A stretch of DNA of 64,000 bases from Lineus longissimus (GCF_910592395.1 NC_088313.1:19918437-19982436), one strand, 5' to 3'. Shown: positions 1 through 15,800, counted from the stretch's first letter. Program-made: numbers and translations. Notes: generated by a model from the sequence alone, not told the origin.

Positions 1-793
1 GAGCAAATGGCTGAAACCATGGTGATCATTAGTGAGTCATCTGTTGCCCATAGGCATGGCTTGTTGAATCACAAAAGGGTTTCTCACTCTCAGTCATTGC
101 TCAGTCATTGTTCATGAAAAGCCTAAATTATTGGCCAACAAAAACATGTACTGTAGGCTACACAGCTTTATAAAATGTGTGCCGTCATGTCATCCTTCAT
201 CACCAAGTCCAAGGACCAGACCTTGCATGCTTACCACAGTTTCTGGATAGTGATGACAAGGGAGCATACTGAGGCATTGTTGCAGTCTAATTCATTCTGA
301 ATGCATTCCCTGTTGTCTGAGTGCTCCACAGTATGTTGTATTCTCAGTTGACAACCTACATGCAGGATGTACATGTATTGATTATCAGTATTGTCTGGTG
401 ACTCATCTTTTATCAATCATTGAATCAAGCAAGTCGGACCCCAGACAGACAAAATATATGACATGTGTTTTTTTCCATAAAGTGTGTTTGATCAGGGATA
501 TGAAGTTGGTGTTCATTTGTTGCTTTTATTATGAATATGATGTGGTTCACTTGATGAATTTTCTCTGCCTTCTGCCTCTGGTAGATTATTTTGGAAATGT
601 TTTTGTGGTGTGATGAGGTCTTGAAAAACAACTGTGAGAATTGAAGTTTGGCTCGCCTCCAGATTTTGCCTAGGTCTGATGTAGGCATAATAATGTCCAT
701 CAGTCATGTCAGTCACTCAGTGCATGTGATTTGGATAAAATTAAGTGTTCTCAAAAAGATCTTTACAGATTTTGTATTTTTTGTGTATTGCAG
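1..793 (+). other. Upstream non-coding DNA of the adducin gene
   Basis: No convincing coding exon is seen. Because an acceptor precedes the ATG-bearing exon, this stretch is probably intron between a non-coding first exon outside the window and the exon at 794. I see no clear promoter elements. Confidence 0.5.
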
Positions 794-883
794 GTTAGAG
801 GGAGCAAATACCATCAAGAATGACGGAAGAAGCGCAAGTGAATGGCCCTTCAGGAGATGGGGGCAAATTTATTGATACCATAG
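794..883 (+). CDS. ADD1: Adducin exon with start codon
   Basis: The acceptor CAG ends at 793 and the donor G|GTAAGA follows 883. The ATG at 820-822 opens a 21-codon stretch (MTEEAQVNGPSGDGG...) ending in phase 1, which joins exactly to the next exon (DPEDPEYIRQ...). Because an acceptor precedes the ATG by only 26 bases, at least one non-coding 5' exon must lie upstream, probably outside the window. The N-terminus is not conserved between adducins, so the start rests on frame and splice context. Confidence 0.8.
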
Positions 884-3800
884 GTAAGAATAAGATTCTT
901 TACTCTTCATGATGGTGATGGTTAAAGATTGAGAATTTAAAAAATCAATGTAACCAGGGACAGCCGGCAGCAAAAAGTACCACAAATGGACTGGTGAATC
1001 TGGATACAAATGTCTTGTGTGTCTTTTGTGGGATCATTTCTGCTGCCTTCGAGCTCATTACATTATAAGCTGGAATTCAAACTTCAATTGATCGTGTCTG
1101 TCTAAGTCTTCTCTTCTGATGATCTGCTCGAAGTACGGAGATAAGATACAAACTGGTTCTGTCTTGTTTGCCTCCTCAGGATTCCACTCCACATCCCAAA
1201 TCAATAATGCTGGTGCCACACTGCTCCAGCACAAGCTTTGAGCATGCTTCTGTTGAAGATTTCTATTTCATGTGTTACATTTGCCAATTCGACTGTCACC
1301 AATTGGCTACTTTGCCTTGGGGGTGTTCTCCTGACATGAGACAGTAATGTCATAGGAATGATTGCGGATTCCAAATCCGCAAAGGCAAGGTTGAGACAGC
1401 TGGATAGGGAAGTTTATCAACCTCTTGCTTTACTTGATCTCTGCAAAATTTCCTGGGAATAAAGTCTACTGAGGAATGTTTGGACAATGAATTGTCCCCC
1501 AGAAGATAAATTTGACCTCTTCACCACCAGTCTGAGTGTAAACATTATGTTTACTCGTGAACTGAATGTTGTCTGCATATTTTACCAGCTTTGTTCACAG
1601 CCTAATCACTTCTAACATGTCTAAGCTATTTAAAAAAGAAATCAGTTTGCGGAGTAGTAAAATGTAGGCCTTTGTTGTACTAGTGCAAAGCTGAGTAGGG
1701 CCTAGCCTGAACTTTCATTCTAATACCAGAAGGGCTCCTGGGGACGAGGTTTGGGGTACCTGGGAACGAGGGGAGCAAAGGCCCTCTGAATATCCTCAAC
1801 ATAATTATTACAATGAATATTATCACCTGATTTTCCATTTTAATAGGTGTTGGGAACGATATATAAACACTCTACTGAACTGATACCAAAACAGTGACAG
1901 GTGGTCTTTGAATATTCAAGTTTCCAGGGTACGCCATGGTCCCATCTGATATTCAAAATACACTAAAACTAGTGCATTATGCGAATTTATTATCCATAAC
2001 CATAACCATATGGATAAATGTGTTGTGCCCTCTTGTCCAGGTTGTCAAGTTAGTCAGTCTGTCAGTATAGCATAGCAGCAGGCCATTTTTGTGACACAAA
2101 TTTTCCTTCTCGGGCTTCTGTGCTGTGAAAAGACATTCTTCATATTCTTAAAAGGATTGTGACCGCCTGGACCTGAGGTGTGTTGGATGGACTAAGGGTA
2201 ACTAGTAATGAAAAAGGGTGAGGTTCATGGTTGTATTGTACTTTGTAGTAGGTGCAAGAAATATGCAGTGTACATAGGCCTACTGGTTCAATCCAGAAAA
2301 GACTGTTTGGCAAGATCTTTGTGGAGTTCTGGTGGTTGTTTGTTGTTAAAAGTACAACCAGGCTATGTATTATAAATAGGTCAGTCTACAATTGGAAAAC
2401 TTCTTAAATTTTAAAACCTACATCAAATTATGAAGCTTTTTCATGTCTCGGCGAACAATATAGAAGACAGGCTTGACTGAAGGGCACATAACCAATGTTC
2501 AACTTTCTGAAGAGTACTTGTCAGTTCTACGCTTTATGGTTGTGAATATTAAAGGAGATTCAGAGAAAAGACCCGCACATTCGGCCCCAGATATCAAGTT
2601 TATTGTAGTAGCAGGTGTCAACATAGTGGCTGATCATGTGTGCTGAGAACATGGACTTGTCCTGGATGTCTTTGTTGTCCACTAAGGACCAAACAGTTTA
2701 TAAGGTTGAGCCTAATATCGTGCTTTGATTTGTGGGAGACAAGCTTGCTGTCGGATCTGGTGGTCGTAGTGAGGGCATGCTGTAAGGGCTTATAATGGCA
2801 TTACTACATAACATTTGGCCACTTCGCTGTAGGGCTTTCCTATAGCAGCCTGTTGGGGCACCAAGCTTGACCCGGGCACACACCGAGATGTTTCGTACCA
2901 GTCTTCATCCGTGGTTGCTTCCGGTTGTTTGAGCAGTGTGTGTTTTCCAGATCTACCTTATCAGAAATGCTGATCAAAGTAATATACTTGTATTTGCCAT
3001 AGTGCTCATTATCAAGATGGCCATAGAGATAACCCAGAATTCTTGAGATGACCCCATTCATGTCTAACTCAATAAATAACGAATTGGCGAGTCAGAGCCT
3101 TGCCTGCCTTCTATTCGTAGGCTTCACCTCCCTTATCTCCTCCACTCATATTATTTTCACTGCCAACTCTTACAACATTTTCAAGTGTGTAAGATTTCAT
3201 GTCATGATATCACATGCTATGAAGTCGAAAATGTAAAAATTGTTTGACAAATAAAAATAACTTGACTTTAGAGATGGCCTTGTCTGAACTGGCCTGAGAA
3301 GTCTGATGATATGACATCTACTGGCCTACAGGTCTCAATTTACTTTTTCGAGCATAAAATCCAAAGTATTTTATATACAGGTAGTCCTATGGAGAATGCA
3401 TACAAAAAGTACATAGTACAGATATTGATGTGTGCTCCGCTTTAGTTCAATAAAATTGATCAAATTATCTGCGCAAGTGAATTTATGTTACACTGTTTAG
3501 GACTCAATAGAATATTACTGACTTCATGTACATGATAGCTGGAAGGTAATGTGCATGTGGATGTTCCGATAATCAATGTCCTGTGCTAATCCACCAAGAC
3601 TCATACTCTCGGTCTCGATCAATGAAATGGCATCAAGTCTAAGTTATCATGGCTAGCTGAGGTGTGTGATAGACAGAACAACATTTTCAACTCATGTGTT
3701 TGGATGTTGCATGGACATGAACATGTAAAGTGTGTTGGTCTCCACATTCGGTCAAAGAACATATGAAATGGGGGGGGGGGGGGAGTAAGGTGACAAGAAC

Positions 3801-6800
3801 TTGAGACCCTTTATTACAGGTTCCATGATTCTTTTTAGGAACGGATTGAGAAGACACTTGTCAAACTATGGTGGGAAACAGAGGCCTGAGCTTTATAACT
3901 TGTTAACACTGGTCTTGATCCTCTTTTGCAGATCCAGAGGACCCAGAATACATTCGTCAATTGAGGCGGCCGGCAGAGATCAAGGAAGACGTTCGCCAGA
4001 TGGAGCAGCGCAAGCGCGTGTCCTTAATCCTCAACAGTGAGGCGTTCCGTGAGGAGTTGGAGGCGATCATTGAGAGTCAAATCAAGAGTGGACCCCACCC
4101 AGCCAGTCTGATCGCTCTCCAACAAATCTCTGAGTTATTGTTGCCAAATGCTAGAAGTAGTGGAGGAGTAGGCAAAGGTGAGTGGAGTATGTGAGTTAGG
4201 CAATCAACCCACGAGTGTCCTCAGTGGGAAATAGGGTAAATTTCCCTTTTCTACAATGCGAGTAACTGACAACCGAATCTCTGATCAGCTTTGGTAGGTG
4301 ATCAACGGACAGAGTCAGGGTTAGTGTCAAGGTATATCTCTTAACACCTTTAGACAGCAATGGGATACCTTCTATTTTGATGCAGCCATGATATTGAGTT
4401 TGTCCGTTTTGAACTATGGTAGTTAGACCGTGAACCCGTACCTTATCTTATTGTTTTGAGGTTTTGTGAATTGTTTCTTGCAGGCGGTGTCAGCAGTTCC
4501 GTTGTTCCAGTGGCCGACATCCGCGGTGTAGATTCACTAAGTTATACAAAGGCAGAGAAAAACTTGAGAAATAAGGTGGCATCGTGCTACAGACTGGTTG
4601 ACTTGTTTGGATGGACGCATAACATCTACAACCATATCACTGTGAGTACATTTTTGAGAGTTGAAAGTTGAATAGGATTTGTATGTCAGTGACGGCATTG
4701 AGCTGTCAGATGGTAGACCATTTTGAACGATCACACCCTATACTTTAATGCATATTGTAGTTTATCATTCTGTCCTCCGCTTTTCCTACATTGTGCCGTA
4801 CTTCCAGTGGGCAAGTTTGTCGTTGTGTATTCCAGCCAACTCTGCCATGCATACTGAATGGTCGCACCCGGGCATCCATCTATTAGTATTAGTCTACCAC
4901 CATACTCATCCCTTCACTTCCAGCACATAAACAAATAGATTTCGTACATAAATTGTACATGGCAATTACCAGTAATTGAATGATTATGAAATGGAAACTG
5001 TTTGCAGACCAACTGACATGATAAATTGCTGCTGTGGTTAATGGCCTGCTTTCTATCTGATAATTTTCCACAGATATGTATCCTGTTGGTAGTGTGGAAG
5101 TTGTTTCAAGGTGTGAACTTTATGTGGCTGACTGGGTTGGTGAACGGCAGATTCATTATTGTAGCTTTGCTTCCTTTGCTTTCTAAAATGAGATGAAATT
5201 CTCGCTTTGGCTTTCAGAACTAGCTTAAGCTGGAGAAATATGACAAACCAGGATGCACGGGGTACGATTCAGCACAGTATCAGTCAGTAGACTTGACTGC
5301 TGCTGAGGGCTCCTGTGACTCAGAGTGTGGACAGAATTCATTTCTATCTGATCCATTACTCTTCTACTCTATTCTCTAAAATAGGTTGCGAGTTAGGAGT
5401 CTAGTTTACATAGGAATACCACCAAAGTTGCAGCAAGATAAACAATGCATGAAGGCCTACTTGAATACCTCAGTAAAGATTCCTGTGCTCTGACTCATGC
5501 AATTGACAAGGTCAACCACAAAACACAACTTCAGCCTCTTGACCTGTTTTCATCTACTTGAAGGAAATGAGTTAAAGGGCTTGTTAGCCCAGATTCAGTT
5601 CCATGAATGCAGTATGTTCGCTCATCATCATGTAGACCTTGACTCAAAAATTTCTATTCAGTAATGTACTATGCCTTTCTGATAGGCCAAATCACTGCCT
5701 CAATCCAACATACTTCAAGTACAAGTGTACAGTGACAGGTAGAAATCAAGGAGTCTGAGTCACTCCATACTTCTCCTTGAATGCTCCTCCCTCATCCCAT
5801 TTGAAGAAATTGTCAAGATTGCAGCACTGATCACACTAGCAGAGCTTCAATCATGCAATGTCTGTACTGTCATAGCCAGTTCAACCACATGTTGTTGATC
5901 GTCTTTACATGTACCATCAAGTTTGTATTAGGCAGGCATTACTTCATGTTTGTACCCTCTTCTCTAGATCGGCAAGCAGTCATCGATGTAAACAGTTAAC
6001 AGGTAGTCGTATTGTAGTCAGCTACAACAATGTAGGAACGTGATCTTGTTGAATCTGAAGCATAGAGTGCGTTCTCAGCATCACAACATTCTGTACTCTT
6101 TTCTCATGTTTACAACAGAAAAGAGCCAGGGTTTATAAAGATTGGCTCAGGAAGCCGGATAGAAAATGATTCAGACACTATTTACAAAGAAGGGCACTGA
6201 ACTTTGTGGTGTGCAAGAACTATTTTTCCGTTATTGCTTCAAAGAGAAACGAAATGGCTTGTGTGCCATTTTCGTATTGGTCGTCGTGTTTATCAGATAG
6301 GTGACGTGTTGGAGGCAGTCAACCACCACGCTATGGCTGTTGCACTTTAGTCGAAGGCGGAAGGCACACCAGTTACTTATCTCTCTGCTTCTGTTTTCAA
6401 AATGTCTGTACCCTGTGGTTATCAAAGATGCTCATAGCAAGGTACTAGTCAGGTTGTGGCAAATAGATTTTATGGATGTGCATTGCGCACAGTGTTCGAT
6501 GTGTGTGGTTTTTGGGCCATGATGATGGCTTCATGCCACACAACCAGAAAAAATTGGTAGCCTCTACAGCCTCAGGTAAAATTCGTATTTGGTGTATTCA
6601 ATACTTCGACTATCACCAACATATACAGCCTATGGGTTGCCCTGAATATTTGAGATTTCGTTGGCCTACAAAAGTGTAGGCCCGTGGACATAGATACAGC
6701 AGAAGGACACACAAAAACCAACATGAATTGAATTCCTATTCATCGATATTCATTGAAATATCTAGAGTGTATCTTCAAGTTTGGACTGATTGGGTCAATG

Positions 6801-9800
6801 TAATGGCCCCAAGTTGACCTCTGGGCACTCGGGTATGCCAATGCATGCCAAGTGCCATCTCAGTCAAATTGACCTCATTGCAAACAGGAATGTTTTGATA
6901 GAAAATCTGATTAAATTCGGCCTAATTTAGGAGGGGGGGGACAATTTTCACTCAACCTACTTCTTCCCTAGATGTCACATTCGCATGTGGCTGTGGTGAT
7001 GCATTTGGCATCATTCACAGACGAAATCAACTATAACTTATAAGCCCTTCATATTCTTGGGCTAAAACATATATTGGAATTTCCATTTTGTGGATCATCT
7101 TCGGATCCCCATGAATGATGTTTCGTATTATTCACACAAGCCCCAGTAGGCAGTACATCTCTGAGATACCATGGCTAATGAATTCTATAATTCCGTTATC
7201 CTGTCGTTTATGTTAGTTTCCATGGTAACTCCATATGTTGTACCAGTGTATGATGACTTGTTGGAGTTGGAATCGCTAGCTGTTACCATTTCGAGATCAT
7301 TAACGATGCAAAATTGACGTTGTGTCATGCTATCATTTTGGATGGATCACACACAGGATGATGTCATACCTAATCAATCATGCTGGCGTCCCTCCGTCTG
7401 CTCAGTATTGAGACAAAGAGTATAGCAAGTGGCTTCGTCATTAAAGTATTACTGTGATTGGCCAGTCGAGGGGGTGAGTCTTATTGATGTACCTGCCGGA
7501 GCAACAGAGATGCTGGGTCAGCAAGAACAGTGGTAGCTTCACGACTCATTCTGATCGAATATTTACAGAGGTCTTAAGGCTTCTCGTTTCCAGGGATGCA
7601 TCTCAACTTAGGAGTCCTCATGGTAATCCTCAAGTATTTCTTGCGATGCATCTAAATTGAATCTCTGAAGCTTCCCAGTCAGTAAAGATCAGGCAACCTC
7701 TGGTTGCGTTGGTGTGCTGCTGTAGGCGTGGCTTTGGCCTTCCCTGATCCAATGTAGTGCATCTTGTAGCACTGAGACAGTGAAATCCTGGTGTCTCATT
7801 TCTTTTGCAAAAAGAACACTGGCTAATCCTTTCTGATTCTTATCTCTTGATTAGATATCAAAGCACTGCTTACTAAAATGAGATTTCCTTGTCACCTGCC
7901 TTTCTGGCTTACATACTGATACTCTTTGTTGGATCAACGTTTTATCGCATGATCTCACAGAATATGGTGAAGAGGCATCTGATTTCTCCAATAGTCGGCT
8001 CATGTATATTCCCAAGTGTTAACTGCTTCAACTGCGTATAGATGCTGGATTGGGCGAGTACCTTTCAAATTGTCACCAGGGACTTCACCTGATCAGTGAT
8101 AGAAGTTACCATTTGGGCAAAGTCTTGAACTGCAGGTCTGTCTTTTGTTGCCCCACTCAATCTAAAAAAAACCCATTGTAACGCGTTGATCTGTGACATT
8201 GCAATGAAAATGTATCCTGTCTGATATCCTTTTGTGTTCATATGTCCGGAATATATTGTGTGGTGGATAGATAGCGTTTGGATCACTCTTTGCATGGCCT
8301 CGTCCTGATGAAGTGGGTGAGTCATGATGTCATGCAGTGGTTGCCTCGGTGGTTGGGGCCTCACATGGGATCACTACATTCCATCCTGGGTCTGTTTGAA
8401 AGCATGTTACATGGAGCTCATAAAATCATGCTGACATGTTGTTACAAGCGTCAAAGTTTTGGGCAGGTTAAGGCTTTGAAGTGCTATTGATGTGACCGAG
8501 ACTGCTCTGATAGATTTGCTAATGCGAAACATACACCGTTTCTCTAGCCTAACGCTTCTATCCCTGCAGCCATCCATCAATTCCTTGCCTACACAGATTA
8601 TTCACTTATCTTGGCCATGCATTACCCGAACCTGGAGTTTGGCCAGCGGTAGTCTCATGGGATTGGAAGTCGGTGGAAATACTGTGGAGGAAGATCAGTA
8701 TGAATAAATGTTCATCGAATGTTACTCAAGTGCCAGGTTTAGGCTTCCACTTGAATCCAAGAGTCCCAGAGCATCACAGTAGTCTTGCACACTGCTGTAG
8801 TTCTTCTGAGCAGTCGTATTACTTGCGAAAGTGAGCTGACTGAATACCGGTCCGTGAGAACCAAGGTGGCTGTCTGGAGCCTGTCAAACTGCACGTTTCC
8901 TCAATTGAGGAGTTGTCGGGGTAGGGGTCGGTTGTGTTCAGATGGAAGGGGTCTGGAGCCTTTGAAACTTCCTTAATACCTTCATATGTTTTGTCAAGTT
9001 TATGGGTTGTGGGGGTAGGTGGATGGTTGTGTGTAGATTGTATTGAACTTGCCTGTTTGATGCAGGTAACTGATTTACCTATCAACTGATTGACAGCATG
9101 TTTATCTTGGCCTCTGTATAGAAACATTATCGTTGTCGGCTTCCAATAAGTGTTCTCAGAACAGACTTGATAGTATAAAACTTTCCACTGATACATATAA
9201 ATATTCTAATCTTTTGGGATAGGAACCCATTTGAATATTTATGAGTCGTTGTGATGCATTTACAGATGCACAACAGCCACAGAAAGTAGGTCTGTTGATG
9301 GATATTTGCGGGCAGTATAACAAACCCACTGCCTCCCGAGGTATTGACTTTGTATCAACCAACATAATGACATCCAGTTTACATAGTTCATTGTACATGT
9401 ACGTGCTCATCAGAAAATGGAAAATGATTGAAATATAACGGCATGTAACATATTGCAGTGACTGTTATGGAAAGGCACCAGTTTATCAATACATTGACAT
9501 TGCAAGGCTGTATTTACATGCATAGGCTGTATGCAAATGATATTCATGATATAAGCTATGAAAAAGAGTCAGCCATATGCACGGCACATTCCTTGTCAGA
9601 TTTAGGCTGATGAATGTGCCACATATATCAGCAAGGGCCTCTAAACTGTAAACATGGTGTGTTCATGTGCATATGTACAGCCAGTGCAACCAGTGTACTG
9701 CTGAAGGATGATGCATTTTGCCTGTTCGTACCTTTAGAGATTGCATAGCGAAGGCCTGAGTAATCATCATACTTTTATTTACAGATCAACAAAGCTGGCA

Positions 9801-12800
9801 CCTATGTATGGACCATAGTCTACTGCTCTAAAAGTGAGCAGCCTCAAGAACTTATCATCTGCCTTGCTTCCCATTGGCAAGCCTTCATTGGCTTCAGTTT
9901 CTATTCGACATCCACCCTCCAATTTGTGGACTGATCAGACGCAATCTCTAGGCAGATGGTTGCATCAGTGGGCCATGCCCATGCATGGGTCCTGTAGACA
10001 CTAAACACATGGTCGGTGCTCATGCAGCCTTCTACATGTTCTCTTGGATTATCATTGACTCCCACTTTCAAGAGGCCACTTTTAAACACACCAAATTACT
10101 GTGAGTGCTCCAGCTGACACTCTGGCAACCTCCACATGAACAGAAGCTGGGCAAAATCTCTCACAATTTCACCCTTGCTTGGGCTGCGGCTCATTTCGTA
10201 GACTCTCTGGAGTGACAGCTCTGCTCAACCAAGTAACTGATCTCAATGAGTAAGTCGAGTGATTCTGGTCTCCATTTCTTCATGTCAGGGTGATGGTCAA
10301 CGGTTTTGTATTGACCCTGGCATGAAAGCCTAAGTTAAAGTTTACAATAGACCCCATTCAATAAGAGTTAGCTTTTCCACCTGACAATCAATGTGATCAT
10401 TTATTCAATAGGTTTATGTTTGTGTACAAAGCGCAACATACCTTGTTGACTTTCATTGTGCAAAGTAAGTATACTGGCCTGCCTGGGGACAAGAGGACAG
10501 AGCTCTTTATTAAACCTTTATGAATCATATAATTTAATATGCTGCTGGGCTGTACTATTTCTGTCTAGTGTGTGCATCGGTATGCCATTTGCGCTTGAAT
10601 ACACGCATTCAGTTTTGTATTGACTATATTTTAATATGTGTGTCGGGTGTCAAATCTCATTCTCAAAGGGTTGTAACTCATTGCATTTAGAAATGATATT
10701 TGTGTTGCTATAGATGGGGGGGGGGGGGGGTGACCTGTGGACAGTGAACTGCATTCAGCTGCGAGTTAAACTCAAGGGGGATGGGAGGGAGGAGATGCAG
10801 ACTTGGGTGTGGCAGCTTGAGGTTTACCTAAATGCCAGACGTCAATGCCTATGGTTTTCATTTCAAGTTTGGGATGAGTATTGTCGGCTGGTGCAGGGAA
10901 GAAGTGGTGATCTGAATCAGTGACCAGCCCAGCTGTCATGCCAGAGGCTGGCTTTGGTGCAGTAGTGTCATGGGAGGCCATAGCATTGACACTGACATCA
11001 TAGTTAATGCTAGTTGGTATGATTCATACGACTTCCTACCAGGAATTAGCATGGTGCATACGTGATACATCCACAGGTGGGGACCATCTCATAATCCATT
11101 CATAAATGAATGAAAATCTGAAAGTCCGTAGCCCTGAGTGGTAAAGTATCATTGCTGAACAATTAGAGATATTGCTAGACCCATTTGTATTCATCTACTA
11201 GTCTGATTCGATTGGAGAAACCTGTACAATTCACCTATTTATTGATATGTTTGCCTGTGAACAGCTGAATCTCATTCAGTCCAGGGTTGTCCATACACAA
11301 TGGTTTCGTTGTGTAGTTTCTCTGTGCTGTATGTTATCCATATTGGACAATATCCATTCATAACGATCATAGTCTATGCCATTGAGACCATTGAGTCTAT
11401 GCCACTGTGACAATAGGCTGCATCTTGCATTGACTGACAGAACATGGGGCATTTATCACACTGAGAGTCCATGCACAGTCATTGAGTCCACTTCGTGCTG
11501 CGTTGATGGGACAACCTTCAAGAACAGTAACCAACCCCAAAGGAAAGTGGACAACCATTAGGACAGAGTAGAGGGGCTCATGTACAGCACTTTCCAAATA
11601 CAAAAGCAACCAATGCCAACTTGAGTTGAGTCTACACAGTTTATCAGATAGTTTTCACATTAAAAACCTGTCTGCAGTTGCCATAGCAGAAGTCAAGGAT
11701 ATGATAAGGAAATCTTAAATTGAACTTCTAATGACCTCTCTGGCATGTTGATGTTCAGATTTCCAATCAAGGCTGACATTGCTTGCCCTTGCTTGATCAT
11801 ACTGTTGCAAATTATATACATAGACTTCGTTTCACCACAACTTGGTTCAAAATTGAAAAGCCGTTGTTGTGTCCTCAACCGAAAGCGTGAATTGCATTGG
11901 CCTTGAAATGAAATGAAAGTGATTGAGGAAGTCTATCATCCCGGTCCTCTTCAGATTGCTATCTTGTCTTCCGCTGTCTGCCATATTGTGCACAACTGAA
12001 TCCTAGATCTGCTCTTCTGTCAGCCATGCTTGGCATGTTGGCAAAACTTGACTTTACTCTTCGGCAATGAATGGATCAAAAATGGTTCCACTGTTGAATG
12101 ACCAGGTGGTGCTTATTCCGCTTGGTGGCCCCCCTACTTTTGGCTCACTTCATGCATTGTCTCAATTAGGTCACATTCAGAAACAATCAATAAATCACTT
12201 GATGATATTTTCTTCATGGCTAGGAATTCGAAGTTTGGTCTGCAGCGCTGAGACTGATCAACAGTCATGCGTCTTAATATAGCTATTGAATATTGGCTGA
12301 CTCCACACTATTTGCTTTATGGCCAGTTCTTGTGGTTGCTAGGGCCACGATCGTTACCATGGACGACTCGAGCAGTTTCTGAAGAGCATCACTATAGAAT
12401 TTGTGTAACAGCTGTATACTAGGGCTAGATCCTGGAGACTGGTGGCTGTAATATCCCGACATAGGCTAGTTTATGGAATATATGGTTTCCATGATCTGAT
12501 GAATACTTCATGATGCATCTCATCAGTGTCTGTATGGGCAGTCCCTAGTAGCACCAGTTTTGAGAAAGATATACTTGTAATACGGAGGGGGGATCTGACT
12601 AATAAACCTCCTGGCAGCTGCTTACATCAGTCAGATCTAGCCATTCATCCATCAATCTGAGATATTTAAGTATACATCCTGGATACTTCATAGGTTGGGG
12701 AGATCAACAGCTTAGGAATGCTGGTACAGAAATTGATTGCATACATGAAGGTGTACTCTCATCCTACAGTACGGACACAATGTAGTAAAGGTCAAGGCTG

Positions 12801-15800
12801 CTTCTCTTTGGAATCAGAAAGGTCCCCTCGCTGAAAACTCAAGAGCGTCTCTTTGTGAATGTAATGGTAGCTTGTCTAATGATCTTGTTGTCCTTTCTCT
12901 TTCTAGGCCCGGTTAAGTCAAGACACAGAACACTTCTTGATCAATCCATTTGGACTCCTGTACCATGAAGTGACTGCCTCTTCCCTCGTTAAACTGGACA
13001 TGCAGGGAGAGGTCCTCAACGCCGGAACTACGTCTTTCGGCATCAACAAGGCCGGCTACATGATCCATTCAGTTATCCACGCAGCCCGCCCAGATATCAA
13101 GGCTATTATCCATCTGCATACACCAGCTGTCGTTGCAGTTAGTATCAAATATTATTCAATTATCAATATATATTCGTTTTCGCATTGTCCGTGTATAAAT
13201 GGTAAATATGATCTTCATACCATCTCCAGATCACTGCAAAAAGCTAAAAAATTTCAACTTGTAATGTTTCATCTTTCAGATATCTTGCATGAAGTGCGGT
13301 CTTCTTCCAATTTCACAAGAATCGCTGATATGCGGTGACCTAAGTTACCATGATTATCATGGCATCGTCGTAGATGAGGATGAGCGTGAGTCCTTGGGCA
13401 AGGACCTTGGCCCAGTCAACAAAGTAAGTCAGCATAAAGAAGTCTGTCAGCCAGGTCCTGGTTGGAAGAAAGTGCTGGAGATACATGTTTCGGCATGTTG
13501 TTGTTGAAAGGAGCAAGGAAGCCACCTTGGGGGCTTTGGTTTGTCCTCCTCCACTTGACCTTATCAAGAGCACGTTGCCGCAGGCAGTGCTGTTGTTTCT
13601 CGGTACGGAGGAGTCCGGTCTGTTTTATGTTGGCCCCTATTGTGTTCAGTAGGGTTGCGCAGTGCCTCTCAATGGACAATAAAGTGTTACTGTTAGTGTC
13701 TAAACAAAACTGTTTTTTTCCAGATCATGTTCCTTCGTAACCATGGAGTCCTCTGTTGTGGGGAGAACATTGAAGAAGCATTCTATTTGGCCATGAATTT
13801 AGTAGCTGCCTGTGAAACCCAGGTAAGTCAAACTTCAGTAGACTCTCGCTACTGATGATGATATCTGTGAGGCTGACAAATTGACTCAAAACACGCTAAA
13901 ATCTTCAGAAAACCCGGAAATAAGGCTTTCTGTGGCTGACTTTCACGTTGACTGTGATAGTCATTGCCGGACACGAGGGTAGACGTGTTCTGCTGTGTAA
14001 CCTTGACTTGATGAACAGGAGCAGAAGTTTCAAATCAAGAGTTCGAAAGTACTGATGCCAATGTCTGCTTTTGTTTTCAGATGCGTTTACTGCCCATTGG
14101 TCTGGACAACATTGTCCAAGTTGACGACGCCACAAAACAAAAGGTCCAAGAGACAGTGAAAACTGGTGGTGGTGGCGTTGATATGAAGTCACAGGGTGGC
14201 CGCAAATGGAAAATAGGAGAAATGGAGTTTGAGGCTCTTATGAGGCTTCTTGACAATGCAGTAAGTTCATGTTGATGGTTTCAGAGGATTTGGCAGCTGC
14301 CAGTTACAGCCCGAGTTGTCTGGAGGTTTCCATTCATCCGCCTTATGGTGTTGTGCTCAAATGTATTCATATGGATTCCTTGTCGAATCTCTGGAAACCT
14401 GTTGTGGACACAATCTTTGCATGCTCCGCTTTTGATGATGTGCTGTATAAAGTCACTCCCACTCATTATTCCAACCCGTCAGGACATCTCTAAACGATAT
14501 GTGTCTTGTTTCCAGGGTTACAGAACTGGTTTCCAATACAGACAACTCGTCGAACGAATAGAACCTGGCAAAGGCAAGTCGACCAGCGACGTGGAGATCC
14601 CTCCCACCTCTTCCTCACACATGAATGACGATGATGTTTCGTAAGTATTGGTCATCTAGCATGATAACTAGTGATGTGATGATTATGTCCAGAGCCTCTT
14701 CTGTCAAAATAAGTTAAACTTTTGGGTTGGAAGTCTGATATCGGTGACTGTAGAGGTTGCCATCTGACTTCTTGCCCACAGGTTCTGTCCTGAAACCGTT
14801 CAGTAGACCTCAGATGACCTGCTCAATCACTGCTAAAACCTGAGCATTTTTGACCAGAACCCATTTATACACCTGGGTGGAGTAAGGCATGACTGGTAAC
14901 TATTTATACCTGGGTGGAGTAAGGCAAGTGCAACATAGAGACATGCCTGTAGTCTCATGCTGATTGGGATGGAGGGCAAAATTGAAATAGAAGTGAGGAA
15001 TCGGAAAAAAACATGATTGCAACACGAAGTAAAACTGCAATTTGTGAGAGTCTATATGAGCATTTTTTTAAATTGGTCGATAATTTTTGATGAACAAATG
15101 GGAACATGAACAAATTGGCCGTTTATTGATCTAGAGTTCACGGCTAAAAAATCAATTTGTGAATCTTCTGTTGACGATTAATCGGAGTGCAAAGTCTCAT
15201 ATGTACTGAATTAGTCAGTGGAACTATACAAACGTGAAATATTTTTGTGTGCATATAGAATTATCCTTGTTAAAAAATGTAGCTGGGCTTGTTAAGTGTC
15301 ATATGTATGTGAGGTCGAGCACTTCATCATACTCGGCCTAGATAGCTGACACCACTGATAAAACTTAACGTGATATTCTCATGTAGACCAATATCAATTT
15401 GTTAAGGAATGAGGTCAACTGTTTAGGCAGAATTAGATAGATGAAAAACACCTCTTAACCCATTTCCTCTTTGATTTTACTGAGATGATTTTTTGTGCAT
15501 GTTTCAGGTCTCCACTGAAAGTGGCTTTAGAGAGACAGAAGAAGCACGTTAAGACAGAATGGTTGGGCACACCCAACACGTACTCAAAGAAAGAAATTGA
15601 CGAAACCGGCACCCCCAACCCCAAAAAGATTACCAAGGTAAATGATCAACTTCTAGATAATGCTTTAAATAAGTATGGGACTGGATATACGAGAGTTTTT
15701 AGTTTTCAAATTGAGAACATGCACAGGTGTTAGCCAGTATCAGCCTGTCTCAGTTTGCGATGTTGTGACTTGACATCCTGTTGTGGCTTGTGTGAAGTCA

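Noticed and set aside
8819-9196. 125-codon minus-strand frame in adducin intron 3
   Set aside because: No recognisable domain, crosses a local duplication, no splice or promoter context; consistent with chance.
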